DNA of 64,000 bases from Diplocloster agilis. GTDB lineage: Bacteria; Bacillota; Clostridia; Lachnospirales; Lachnospiraceae. The position numbers and the translations under genes are program-made. The DNA lies in NCBI RefSeq assembly GCF_019042275.1, contig NZ_JAHQCW010000024.1, positions 1 to 64,000 on the forward strand, given 5' to 3'. The notes under the pieces were generated by a model that worked only from the letters and a program-made list of their open reading frames with translations, did no database searches and was not told where the DNA came from. Positions 53,689 to 61,921 of this stretch are shown piece after piece (the first letter of the stretch is position 1; each line of letters starts with the position of its first letter).

Positions 53689-54579
53689 TTATTTCAGGGA
53701 ATCGTAATATTCCTTGGCCACTTCTTCATATTCCCGCTTATCCACATCCACCGCCGCATTCAGTTCCGTCACTGTCTCCGTATCCAGACCGGCGCTGATT
53801 TTGTTGAGGATGTCCGCCACATCCGGATATTTATCCAGAAGATCCTGCCGTACCACCGGAGCCAGATTATAAGGCGGCCATACATGCTTGTCATCTTCCA
53901 GCAGTGTAAATTCCGGTTTTACCAGCGGTCCTTCTGTAGTGTAGGCCGGCGCCGCGTCTCCTTCGTTATTGGAAAGGACGGAGTATCTCAAACCGCCGTC
54001 ATAGACGGTGGACGACTTCCAGTCAAAGGGGCCGTATACCTGTTCCAAAGCCATCAGCCCATCTTCCCGCTGGTCAAAATCCCCCTGGGACACAAAACGG
54101 ATCTCGGGCGCGTGCTTCTGAAGATCGGACAGGGTGCTGATTCCCAGCTTCTCGGCCACATCCGTGCGGATCACGATGCCTTCCCCGTCGTTTGCCTGGG
54201 CATAATCAAGCCAAACCAAGTCATATTTCTTCTTATATTCTTCTTTTACGGTATCGTACACCTGCTGTGCATCCGTAATCATGGGCAGCTGTAAAATCGT
54301 CAGCAGCCCGGTCCCCGTATATTCCGGATACAGGTCGATTTCATTGTTGGTTATAGAAGTATGCACAACACTTCCGGCGATATCAAAGATGCGTTCCACC
54401 TCATATCCCGCGTCCTCAAGCGCCAGCGCATAAATCTCGCCCACGATCAGGTTTTCCGTAAAATCTTTGGTCCCAACCCGGATCGCCTCCGTCTTTTTCC
54501 CACCGCAGCCGGCTAACATCCCGGTAAGCAATACTCCTGCAATGCAAAGCAAAACCATTTTCTTCATAAGTCTCTTCAT
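53689..54579 (-). CDS. Osmoprotectant-binding lipoprotein, OpuCC type
   Basis: A 296-residue lipoprotein with lipobox MLAGC (Cys25). The mature part IRVGTKDFTENLIVGEIYALALEDAGYEVERIFDIAGSVVHTSITNNEIDLYPEYTGTGL is the typical OpuAC/OpuCC start, with YPEYTGT being a ligand-binding segment. Expected ligands are glycine betaine, carnitine, choline or sulfur analogues such as dimethylsulfoniopropionate. The ATG at 54579 follows GGAGG, and a small GGCGCA hairpin lies just before it. It follows the OpuCD-type permease gene. Confidence 0.9.
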   Translation of the reverse strand: MKRLMKKMVLLCIAGVLLTGMLAGCGGKKTEAIRVGTKDFTENLIVGEIYALALEDAGYEVERIFDIAGSVVHTSITNNEIDLYPEYTGTGLLTILQLPMITDAQQVYDTVKEEYKKKYDLVWLDYAQANDGEGIVIRTDVAEKLGISTLSDLQKHAPEIRFVSQGDFDQREDGLMALEQVYGPFDWKSSTVYDGGLRYSVLSNNEGDAAPAYTTEGPLVKPEFTLLEDDKHVWPPYNLAPVVRQDLLDKYPDVADILNKISAGLDTETVTELNAAVDVDKREYEEVAKEYYDSLK

Positions 54580-54592
54580 TTTTTCCTCCTCT

Positions 54593-54609
54593 GGCGCATA
54601 GACTGCGCC
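54593..54609 (-). promoter_or_regulatory. Small hairpin before the OpuCC-type ribosome site
   Basis: GGCGCA (54593-54598) and TGCGCC (54604-54609) pair around tagac, directly before GAGGAGG. It is nearly the same as the hairpin at 9934-9950 in front of another ABC gene. Confidence 0.5.
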
Positions 54610-54676
54610 CTTAATTCTGAAAAACCAGTTTCACGGAACCTATTTTCGCATACACGCGAAGGTATGGTGATTATCA

Positions 54677-55327
54677 TTACTGAGAGGTTCCCAGATGTGT
54701 ATATCTTAAGATTCTCCTGTCCAGCAGATTCAGGATACCGCTGACCAATATCGCCAGCACCGCCACCGATAGACCGCCGATCAGCAGCAGGTCCGTCCGG
54801 TTCAATCCCAATCCGGTGAATATAATCGTACCCAGGCCTCCGCCTCCAATATAAGTGGCCAGGGTTGCGCTGGCGATCACTTCCACCGCCGCCGTCTTAA
54901 GGCCCGTAAATATAAAAGGCAGCGACAGCGGAATCCGCACCTTCCAGAAAAGCTGCCCGTCAGACATCCCCATCCCTCTGGCAGACTCCACGACCGAGTC
55001 CGGAACAGAGCGGTAGGCCAGAGCCGTATTGATCAGAATCGGCGGGATCGCCAGCAGGACAAGCGCCACTACCGCCGGTTTTACACCCGTTCCCATCACA
55101 GGTATTAGCAATATTAATACCGCCAGGCTTGGCACAATCCGAAACGTATTGAACACGCTGGTCACCAGCTGATATGCCCTGTCATTTTTTGTGCTCAGAA
55201 TACCAAATGGAACACCGATCAACAGCGCGCAGGCCACAGACAGTAAACTGACCCAAATATGCTGCCGCACCGCCAGAAGATAGCTGTCCATATTATTCAT
55301 AAAGTATTCCATTATCTTTTCCATCAT
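54677..55327 (-). CDS. Osmoprotectant ABC permease, OpuCD type
   Basis: A permease of about 216 residues with the EAA-type loop VVESARGMGMSDGQLFWKVRIPLSLPFIFTG and helices such as VLILLIPVMGTGVKPAVVALVLLAIPPI, matching OpuCD/OpuBD subunits. It heads the importer cluster. The start is uncertain: ATG at 55327 is in the right place for the family but its ribosome site is weak; an in-frame start at 55399 would add 24 unrelated residues. Confidence 0.88.
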   Translation of the reverse strand: MMEKIMEYFMNNMDSYLLAVRQHIWVSLLSVACALLIGVPFGILSTKNDRAYQLVTSVFNTFRIVPSLAVLILLIPVMGTGVKPAVVALVLLAIPPILINTALAYRSVPDSVVESARGMGMSDGQLFWKVRIPLSLPFIFTGLKTAAVEVIASATLATYIGGGGLGTIIFTGLGLNRTDLLLIGGLSVAVLAILVSGILNLLDRRILRYTHLGTSQ

Positions 55328-55538
55328 AGGTATCTCACAGCCTTCCGGATTTCTTGCACAATCCTTTCCTGCAAATGTAAAGTACACACATTCTAACACA
55401 AAAGCCCAATTTTAGACAGTTTTTTACAATTCAGCTCTTGGAGTTATGATAAGTCATAAACAACTTTTTGTAAAGTAGACACATTTGAGAAACCTACCAT
55501 TCCAAAAGATACTATCGTGATATAGCAAAGCTTTCCGG

Positions 55539-56435
55539 TTACCGCATTTCTAATTCATAACTAGCCTTAGGATAGAGTGACGACAGCACTCTGCGCCCGT
55601 GTATAAATAAATCAAGCTCCACGCTGCCGGAGAGATTTTCCCTGATTTTCCTGCCCATCCCATTCGTGTCCGGGGCCATGAGCGTTTGCGCCCCCTGGCC
55701 GCTGTCAGGTATCCTTCCGCACAGCAGATATTTTCCCTGTGCGATAGCGAATCCTTTTTCATCGCGATAGAGAACCCGGGCCCCTTTGTACGATGCCAGC
55801 CGTATTTCCTGTTTCCCATTGCTGATCAGGGCAAAACAGCCCCGGAAACTCATACGTCCCACCGGAATATCCGCGATAGCTGCCGTTATGCTTCTGTTTC
55901 TGCCGAACGCACTGTACTTCGGATTTTCAAAGGTGTGGATCCACAGATACTCCCGCGGAAACCGGCAGCCACTGTCTCCCTCGATATAGCCGATTCCATC
56001 TTTTATGGTCTGTTTCCTTCCCGCAGCCTTCAGAACACCGTCTACCCGGTGGGCCATACTGACGATCTGATGGTTACATTCCATCTGTTTGGCCAGCAGG
56101 GTAAGCGGGCCCATGATCGGATACGCCGGTTTTCTGAAATCATAAAAGGTAAAATGTCCGCTTAATTCCAGCTTACCGCTGTGTATCCGGATTTTCATCC
56201 CATCCTTCGTAAAAATATTTTCCCCGATGCGCATGCCGAAGCCGTTGGGCAGCATCCATACCTGATCCAGCGGATACCGTATAAAATAGGTCTTATTTTC
56301 ATAAAAGACCTGAATGAACGCCTTTCCCTGCCCCTTCGCCGTCATGCAGATTCCCGGTATCAATGCCAGCCCGGTATTACCGTTTTGAATTTTGATGTAC
56401 CATCCTTTAAAATATTGCTTCCGTTTCTTTTCCAT
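55539..56435 (-). CDS. Tocopherol cyclase-fold protein
   Basis: A 298-residue soluble protein starting KQYFKGWYIKIQNGNTGLALIPG, the characteristic YFKGWYFK-type start of the tocopherol cyclase family (PF14249), followed by YDFRKPAYPIMGP and RFPREYLWIHTFEN. The eukaryotic and cyanobacterial members cyclise prenylquinols, while members in anaerobic Firmicutes have no known function and no tocopherol pathway. Likely binds a lipid or aromatic in its beta-barrel. It is on its own strand-group between the importer and the thioesterase. Start ATG at 56435. Confidence 0.75.
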   Translation of the reverse strand: MEKKRKQYFKGWYIKIQNGNTGLALIPGICMTAKGQGKAFIQVFYENKTYFIRYPLDQVWMLPNGFGMRIGENIFTKDGMKIRIHSGKLELSGHFTFYDFRKPAYPIMGPLTLLAKQMECNHQIVSMAHRVDGVLKAAGRKQTIKDGIGYIEGDSGCRFPREYLWIHTFENPKYSAFGRNRSITAAIADIPVGRMSFRGCFALISNGKQEIRLASYKGARVLYRDEKGFAIAQGKYLLCGRIPDSGQGAQTLMAPDTNGMGRKIRENLSGSVELDLFIHGRRVLSSLYPKASYELEMR

Positions 56436-56455
56436 TTTCCTACGCTCCAGATTCT

Positions 56456-56591
56456 ATACTTAACAATATCCCATCAATACATGCCCTTCGGGCGGGTTCG
56501 CAGCATTCGCTGCTCAACAATGAATACTTAACAGTATCCCATCAATACATGCCCTTCGGGCGGGTTCGCAGCATTCGCTGCTCAACAATGA
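56456..56591. repeat. Two tandem 68-base repeats with stable hairpin motifs
   Basis: Copies at 56456-56523 and 56524-56591 differ only at one base in the first part (aacaatatccc versus aacagtatccc). Each contains gccc-ttcg-ggc, a UUCG-type tetraloop hairpin, followed by gcag-cattcg-ctgc, a second stem. They lie upstream of the tocopherol-cyclase-fold gene on the minus strand. The rest of this gap (56592-56815) has no clear gene; a short open frame on the plus strand looks like a remnant at most. Confidence 0.85.
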
Positions 56592-56815
56592 ATCATTTCC
56601 TATTTAAAAGTATGGGCAGCAATCTTATTTTTTATGTTGCGATTGTCATACCGGGGGTTGTCAAATAATGGCTGCCTGTCATACATGATGATCGGCGGCT
56701 GCGATTGCCTTCCGGATATGAATCATTTAAAATTGTTGTAAGAGAATCCGAATTTGCGCATCTTATCTGTGAGGAGGTGAAAAAGTTGAAACGTCTATCA
56801 AACGGTCCGCATTTT

Positions 56816-57220
56816 CTAAATCATCTGTTCCAGTGTATAATAGGAAAACAACCCTTTTGCGATCAGCCGTCCCTCGTCGTCCGACACTTCAATATCATAG
56901 ACGGAAATTGTCTTGCCAGCCTTCGCTTCCCTTGCCTCAACGATCAGTTTCTTGGTATTTCTGGCCGGCCGCAGGAAATGGATGTCACCGTTCACCGTCG
57001 TACAGTAATGACCACAGGTCATGGCCGCCGTAGCACCATTGGTATCTGCTATAGCGAAAATGCAGCCGCCGTGAACCGTCCCCAGGGAATTCCTGTGCTG
57101 TTCCGTGATTTCCAGTTCTCCTCTGGCATATCCTTTCCTGATTTCCACCGTCCGAAAGCCCATTTGAATGGCAAATTCCGTCGGATCCTTTCTCAATTCA
57201 TACAATTTTTCAAATTCCAT
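56816..57220 (-). CDS. PaaI-family hotdog thioesterase
   Basis: A 134-residue hotdog-fold thioesterase. The family motif LGTVHGGCIFAIADTNGATAA includes the His-Gly-Gly catalytic segment and the Asp that activates water. The substrate is probably an acyl- or aryl-CoA in the cytoplasm. It stands 228 bases downstream of the small lipoprotein gene on the same strand with a palindrome array between. Confidence 0.9.
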   Translation of the reverse strand: MEFEKLYELRKDPTEFAIQMGFRTVEIRKGYARGELEITEQHRNSLGTVHGGCIFAIADTNGATAAMTCGHYCTTVNGDIHFLRPARNTKKLIVEAREAKAGKTISVYDIEVSDDEGRLIAKGLFSYYTLEQMI

Positions 57221-57363
57221 GTCGCCTCTGCCTTTCTTTCCTCTATTCCTTGACTATTTATTCACAAATTTACCGTATCCATTCTATCCCAAAATACGCG
57301 TAAGATCAAGACATAAGGGACCGGCGGAAACAGAGTGGAAACAGCGGAAACAAGCAAAATGAA

Positions 57364-57422
57364 CAACAAAATGGACAACAAAATGGACATGTCCCAAACT
57401 GAAATGGACATGTCCCAAATTG
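57364..57422. repeat. GGGACATGTCC palindrome array D (two full units)
   Basis: Full units ggacatgtccc lie at 57385-57395 and 57406-57416, preceded by partial copies (aaaatggacaacaaaatgg). The spacer aaactgaaat follows the same pattern as in arrays A-C. It begins about 33 bases after the stop of the lipoprotein gene (57449). The partial copies suggest an array in decay or expansion. Confidence 0.8.
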
Positions 57423-57448
57423 TAATCATTTATGTTAAGTATCTGTTG

Positions 57449-57829
57449 TTATTCTGCCTCGTCTGAAGAAGGCTGATCCTGCGCTCCGTTGGCCTCTCCG
57501 GCTCCGCTTGCGCTGTTAGAATCCGCCGGTTTGGATGTATCTGCAGGCTCTGTGCCGTTTGCCGCTTCCCCATCAGCAGGATTCGGGGTTGCGTCCGCGT
57601 CCTGAGCGTCAGGTGCGGCAGTTCCTTCCGGATTTGCAGTATCTTCCGGTGCGGGAGTTACATTGGCATCATCTTTCTTAGCCGTATCGTCTGTGGTAGC
57701 TTCCGTGTTGTTCCCGGCAGGCGCCGCGTTTTTCTCGTCATCCTTTGTTCCGCATCCGGCCAGCAGTCCGATCGATAATACCAACATCATTGTAACAACT
57801 AAAATTCTAAATCCTTTAAATTTTTTCAT
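57449..57829 (-). CDS. Small acidic lipoprotein
   Basis: A 126-residue lipoprotein: signal peptide with lipobox LLAGC (Cys26), then about 100 residues of low-complexity Ala/Asp/Glu/Pro/Thr/Asn without recognisable fold, ending DQPSSDEAE. Such tails are disordered and may act as cell-wall spacer or decoy. It has no sequence neighbours that suggest a role. The ATG at 57829 follows GGAGAG. Confidence 0.75.
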   Translation of the reverse strand: MKKFKGFRILVVTMMLVLSIGLLAGCGTKDDEKNAAPAGNNTEATTDDTAKKDDANVTPAPEDTANPEGTAAPDAQDADATPNPADGEAANGTEPADTSKPADSNSASGAGEANGAQDQPSSDEAE

Positions 57830-58423
57830 AATACACTCTCCTGTCTTTCATTTCTGTCAAAAATCCAGTTCCATTTTGTTTACAGTAGATATTTACAGTA
57901 GTGTTCCTACCCTCCTTTCGATTTGATAGACCCTATCATACCGGATGATTGTGTCCATTCTGTGCCCAAAATGTGATTATTTCCTTATGATTTTCTGATC
58001 ATTTTATAAGAAATTATTAACATTTTCTTCCAAATAAAGAACAAAAACCACTCATTACGCATCACGAGCGGTTTCCCATCCCCGAACCTTTCCTGCCAGA
58101 CACAAAACAAATCTTATAATATAACAACAAAAAATAGTGGCGCTCGAAAAAAACCTCGCCGACTAATTTTCACGCATCGCACGTAAGCGGCTTAAAACAG
58201 CCGCAAGTGCTCATAGCCATAAAAACTTCCATTTCAAAACCCAAAAAGGAAAGAAAAGCCCCCAAAGCCTCAAAATATAATAAAATACACACCATCTAAT
58301 AACAAACCATTTTTAAAGTAACAAAAACAGGAACCACACTACTTTCCCATCATTTTCCCGCCACTTACCGACTATTTCCTACCAAATTTCCTTTAAAACC
58401 TTTCTGATAAGGAGGTGTTCCAA
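57830..58423. other. Large intergenic region before the metallophosphoesterase
   Basis: A 594-base gap between divergent genes. The first part holds the lipoprotein leader. From about 58030 on, the plus strand becomes A- and C-rich with few G or T, like the gene that follows. A short stem gcggcttaaaacagccgc lies near 58187-58204. I see no gene, no known riboswitch and no clear -35/-10 pair; a small RNA cannot be excluded. Confidence 0.35.
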
Positions 58424-59593
58424 ATGAATCTTACAGTCACATTCCAGACACCAGGCTGCGCGGACAGCACCTTTATAATAAAAGCAAAAGGAGGGCTGGC
58501 CGCCACACTATACTGGGCTGATGAAACGGCCCCCATAGAAGGCTGGTCCCCTCTTGCCATTATCCCCCTTACCCCCTCCGGGCAGGGAATCTTCCACCTG
58601 ACAGGAAAACGCTCCATTCCCCCGGAAGCCACTCACGTACTGGCCCGGGCCATAATGCCCGACCTATGCCGCCGGGAAGAATTCCTCGCCCCCATCCCCA
58701 CACCTTACCGCTCGTCTTTCCTAAAAAAGAAAACCTCCCTCTGCGTCATAAGCGATCTGCATCTAACGAACCACCCAGGCAAAATACGCCAGGCGCTGCT
58801 CCGAGCTTCACATGCAGATCTTCTCCTTCTAATAGGAGACCTGGTGAACGACGGCCTGCCGGATCAATTTGAAATGCTCTCACACTGTATCCAGGAAACG
58901 CTGCCCGGCACACCGGTACTACCGGTGGCAGGAAATCACGACTATCCCATATCCCCCGTTCCCCGGATATCAGAAGGACTAAGCGGCTACCCCTCCTTCC
59001 AGGACCACCTAATGCAAAGAGCAAAAGAATACGGCTTGAACTGGAACCAAGACCCCAGCGGCGCATATGCCGTATATACCGGCCCCTTAAAAATCATCGG
59101 TCTAAGCGCAGCCACCCACTGGCGAAAACTGACATTTCAAAAAGAAAGACAGCTAACATTTCTGGAACAGCAGCTGTCGGACAGAACAAAAAATGAACTT
59201 GGAATCATAATGTGCCACGCGCCTCTCCTCGCCCACAACCCCCAGCGCAAGCCAAAGACAGCTCACCCCTACCTAACCAAAGACAACGCCCTCCAAAAAA
59301 TCCTGGATGCTCAGAAAAAATTCATATACCTATCAGGCCACACACATCTTTCCCCCAACATACCGGCCGGCTGCGCAGAACACGAGTCCGCCGGAAGCCG
59401 GATATACATCAACACCGGCAGCGTCCGTCCCACAGACCTAAAAACAAACGAACCCCTTATTCCATCCGACTGGAAAGACGGAACCATCCTCGACCTAAAC
59501 ATAACCGAAGAAACCATAGAAATAACCACAAAATCCATCCAAACCGGCACAAAATACCCCCGGGCCTACTACCGCTTCCCCCTCCCCCAATAA
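58424..59593 (+). CDS. Metallophosphoesterase
   Basis: A 389-residue protein with the complete calcineurin-like motif set: VISDLHLTNH (Asp-x-His), LLIGDLVNDG (Gly-Asp), AGNHDYP (Gly-Asn-His-Asp), IMCHAPLLAHN and SGHTHLSP. About 105 residues before the first motif are beta-rich, resembling the small N-terminal domain of other Firmicutes family members. The ATG at 58424 follows AAGGAGG. It would hydrolyse a phosphomono- or diester in the cytoplasm. The coding strand is unusually A- and C-rich, unlike the other genes here, suggesting another origin or strong local mutation bias. Confidence 0.88.
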   Translation: MNLTVTFQTPGCADSTFIIKAKGGLAATLYWADETAPIEGWSPLAIIPLTPSGQGIFHLTGKRSIPPEATHVLARAIMPDLCRREEFLAPIPTPYRSSFLKKKTSLCVISDLHLTNHPGKIRQALLRASHADLLLLIGDLVNDGLPDQFEMLSHCIQETLPGTPVLPVAGNHDYPISPVPRISEGLSGYPSFQDHLMQRAKEYGLNWNQDPSGAYAVYTGPLKIIGLSAATHWRKLTFQKERQLTFLEQQLSDRTKNELGIIMCHAPLLAHNPQRKPKTAHPYLTKDNALQKILDAQKKFIYLSGHTHLSPNIPAGCAEHESAGSRIYINTGSVRPTDLKTNEPLIPSDWKDGTILDLNITEETIEITTKSIQTGTKYPRAYYRFPLPQ

Positions 59594-59674
59594 TCCCCCG
59601 GAGAACTTCTATTCCATAAGAGCCCTTTCCTACGGAATCCCCCCACCCGCCACCTCCCGCATCACCAAAAAAGC

Positions 59675-60179
59675 TTCTTCCCCGGGTTTGGGTGTGCCCG
59701 CAGGGGATGGCTTTGGCCGGCGGACCGTAGGTTCTTCCTCGGGTTTGGGTATGCCCGCTGCTTAAGGCAGGAATGCGTATCGGTGTCCCGGGATACTCCG
59801 GGCTGCCGGAGTCATTTGTGTCTCCCCGGGAGAGCATAGGGCGGCTGAGCACCCGCTTAGTGAAATTGAAAAGCCGGGTTCAGGATGCACGGCGGACTTC
59901 ACGTCCGACGGGCAAGAGCCTCTGAACCGGGAACACATCACGTGTTCCTGGTGAATAGGCTCGGTTCCTGAACCCGGCTTTTCAATTTCACTTAGCGGGT
60001 GCCAGCGCAAGCCCTCCGCTCTCCCGGGGAGACACAAATGAATCCGGCAGCCCGGAGCATCCCGGGACACCGATACGCATTCCTGCCTTAAGCAGCGGGC
60101 GTACCCAAACCCAGAGGAAGAACCTACGGTCCGCCGGCCAAAGCCATCCCCTGCGGGCGCACCCAAACCCGAGGAAGAA
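59675..60179. repeat. 505-bp near-perfect palindrome
   Basis: Arms at about 59675-59885 and 59966-60179 are reverse complements over more than 200 bases with few mismatches. The mirrored landmarks are cgggtttgggt/acccaaacccg, ccggcggaccgtaggttctt and its mirror, gcttaaggcaggaatgcgta and its mirror, and aagccgggttcagga/tcctgaacccggctt. The 80-base centre contains the gagcct...aggctc hairpin with gaacacatcacgtgttc. It stands between the convergent stops of the metallophosphoesterase (59593) and the Hsp70 gene (60201). Pieces of the element recur at 1-340 and 47619-47725. Open frames that cross it have no gene-like features. Confidence 0.9.
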
Positions 60180-60200
60180 CCGCCCCCTACGGCAGCCTCC

Positions 60201-61904
60201 CTAATCGTCCTCCACAAAGTCCTCCAGCTCCCGGAGCGTCTCTTTTAGCTCCTCCCTGGCCTTCTCGATCTTCGCGTTATCCCGCGTATTAAGCACTTCC
60301 TCGAAGCGCCTGATCTCCAGTTCGATGACCTGGCGCACCTGCCCGATGCTCTCCTCGAAGAGCCGCTCACACTTTAAGAGCAGCAGCTTATTCTCCTCCT
60401 GATCCCTGGGATGGATCTTCAGGAAAGCCAGCTCCTTCATGCGCTCCTCGATCTCTTCATCGGTCATCTGGTTATTTTCCCCTTTGATGATCTGTTTCTT
60501 CGTCTCCCCGGTGGACACGATGGTAACCTCCACCTCCAGGATGGAATTGATATCATAGGTATAAGTAACATCGATGGATTCTTCCCCCGCCTTATTCTTC
60601 GGCACGGTCAGTTCCAGTTCACCCAGCAGCACATTATTGTCCGCGAACCGGCTCTCTCCTTGCAGCACCGGAACCGAGATCCGGGTCTGATCGTCATAGA
60701 TTGTATAGAAACGCTCGGTCCGGCTGGCCGGAATTACCGTGTTCCGCTCGATGATCGGGCAGAAATGTCCCCGCTCGTAGCGGTCGGTATAGCGCTGCTT
60801 CACCGACACCTCCGTCCCCAGGGTAAAGGAACACACGTCCGTCAGGATCACTTCCCGGATCGCCTTATTGCGTTCCTTCATGGCCGCCTGGATCGCCGCG
60901 CCCAAAGCCACAGCCTCGTCCGGGTTAATCCCGGTGTCCGGGAACTTTCGGAACAGACGGCCGATGAACTGCTGTACGATCGGCAGCTTCGTAGCTCCCC
61001 CCACCAGTACCACATCATCGATCTGGGACAGCTTGATCCCCGCGTCGGACAGGCTTCGCTTCACCGGCTTACGGATCTTCTCAAAGAGCGGCTGGCAGGC
61101 CTCGTCGTACTCCGAGACGCGGAATTCCTCCACCACCTCTTTGCCGTCCAGAACACAGCGCATGGCGGAAGTCCTGTTCTTGCAGAAACCGACCTTACAT
61201 TCCTCCGCCTGCTTGTGCAGATACAGCCTGGTTTTCAGATCCAGCTCATCCTCGTTCAATTCCCGGCGTTCCAGGAACATTTTCTCCAGCACATCCGTAA
61301 AATCCTCGCCGCCAAGGAAATTGTCCCCGGCCACGGCCCGCACCTCCAGGATGTTTTCAAACAGTTCCAGGATCGACACATCGAAGGTGCCGCCTCCCAG
61401 ATCAAATACCAGAAATTTGTTGTTGCGTTTCTTCTCATACAGCCCATAGGCGATAGCGGCCGCTGTCGGCTCGCTGATGATACGTTCCACCGTCAGTCCC
61501 GCCAGCTCTCCGGCCCGCTTCGTGGCCTTCCTTCTGGCGTCGTTAAAGTAAGCGGGGACGCTTATCACCGCCTCGGTCACCGGCTCACCCAGATAATGCT
61601 CCGCGTCTTCCTTTAACGAGCGCAGTACAAAGGATGACAGGTCTTCCGCCGAAAACTCTTTTCTGCCCAGACGGAATTTCTTATTGCTGCCCATGCTGCG
61701 CTTGAACACGCTGGCCGCCGTATCGGGATAGAGGGCCAGCCGTTCTTTGGCTGTCTCCCCCACATAGATCGTATCATTTTCATCCACACTGACGACAGAT
61801 GGGGTCAGGTGGCTTCCCAGCCGGTTCGGGATAATCTTGGGTCCCTCTTCGGTAAAATAGGCCGCCAGGCTGTTCGTCGTTCCCAAGTCAATTCCTATTA
61901 TCAT
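60201..61904 (-). CDS. HscC-like Hsp70 chaperone
   Basis: A 567-residue Hsp70. The ATPase domain has all phosphate and adenosine motifs: IGIDLGTTNSLAAYF, VISVPAYFNDARRKAT, FDLGGGTFDVSILEL and VVLVGGATKLPIVQQF. It is shorter than DnaK (about 610-640), with a reduced C-terminal lid of helices ending FVEDD, which matches the HscC subfamily. Its start is 17 bases after the stop of the TPR gene, so they form one operon. In related bacteria the partner is often a TPR or J-domain protein that delivers clients. A secondary chaperone for a specific client is likely. Confidence 0.9.
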   Translation of the reverse strand: MIIGIDLGTTNSLAAYFTEEGPKIIPNRLGSHLTPSVVSVDENDTIYVGETAKERLALYPDTAASVFKRSMGSNKKFRLGRKEFSAEDLSSFVLRSLKEDAEHYLGEPVTEAVISVPAYFNDARRKATKRAGELAGLTVERIISEPTAAAIAYGLYEKKRNNKFLVFDLGGGTFDVSILELFENILEVRAVAGDNFLGGEDFTDVLEKMFLERRELNEDELDLKTRLYLHKQAEECKVGFCKNRTSAMRCVLDGKEVVEEFRVSEYDEACQPLFEKIRKPVKRSLSDAGIKLSQIDDVVLVGGATKLPIVQQFIGRLFRKFPDTGINPDEAVALGAAIQAAMKERNKAIREVILTDVCSFTLGTEVSVKQRYTDRYERGHFCPIIERNTVIPASRTERFYTIYDDQTRISVPVLQGESRFADNNVLLGELELTVPKNKAGEESIDVTYTYDINSILEVEVTIVSTGETKKQIIKGENNQMTDEEIEERMKELAFLKIHPRDQEENKLLLLKCERLFEESIGQVRQVIELEIRRFEEVLNTRDNAKIEKAREELKETLRELEDFVEDD

Positions 61905-61921
61905 AAGTCGTTCATCTCTTT

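Noticed and set aside
56705-57253. Plus-strand frame starting near GAGGAGG at 56772
   Set aside because: The ribosome-like site is good, but most of the frame is antisense to the PaaI thioesterase and has no domain; at best a remnant of a gene start.
59640-60217. Coding frames through the 505-bp palindrome
   Set aside because: They owe their length to GC-rich repeat sequence, appear on both strands as mirror images and lack ribosome sites.
60411-61616. Long plus-strand open frame opposite the Hsp70 gene
   Set aside because: Long antisense frames are common opposite Hsp70 genes; the real gene has all family motifs on the minus strand.
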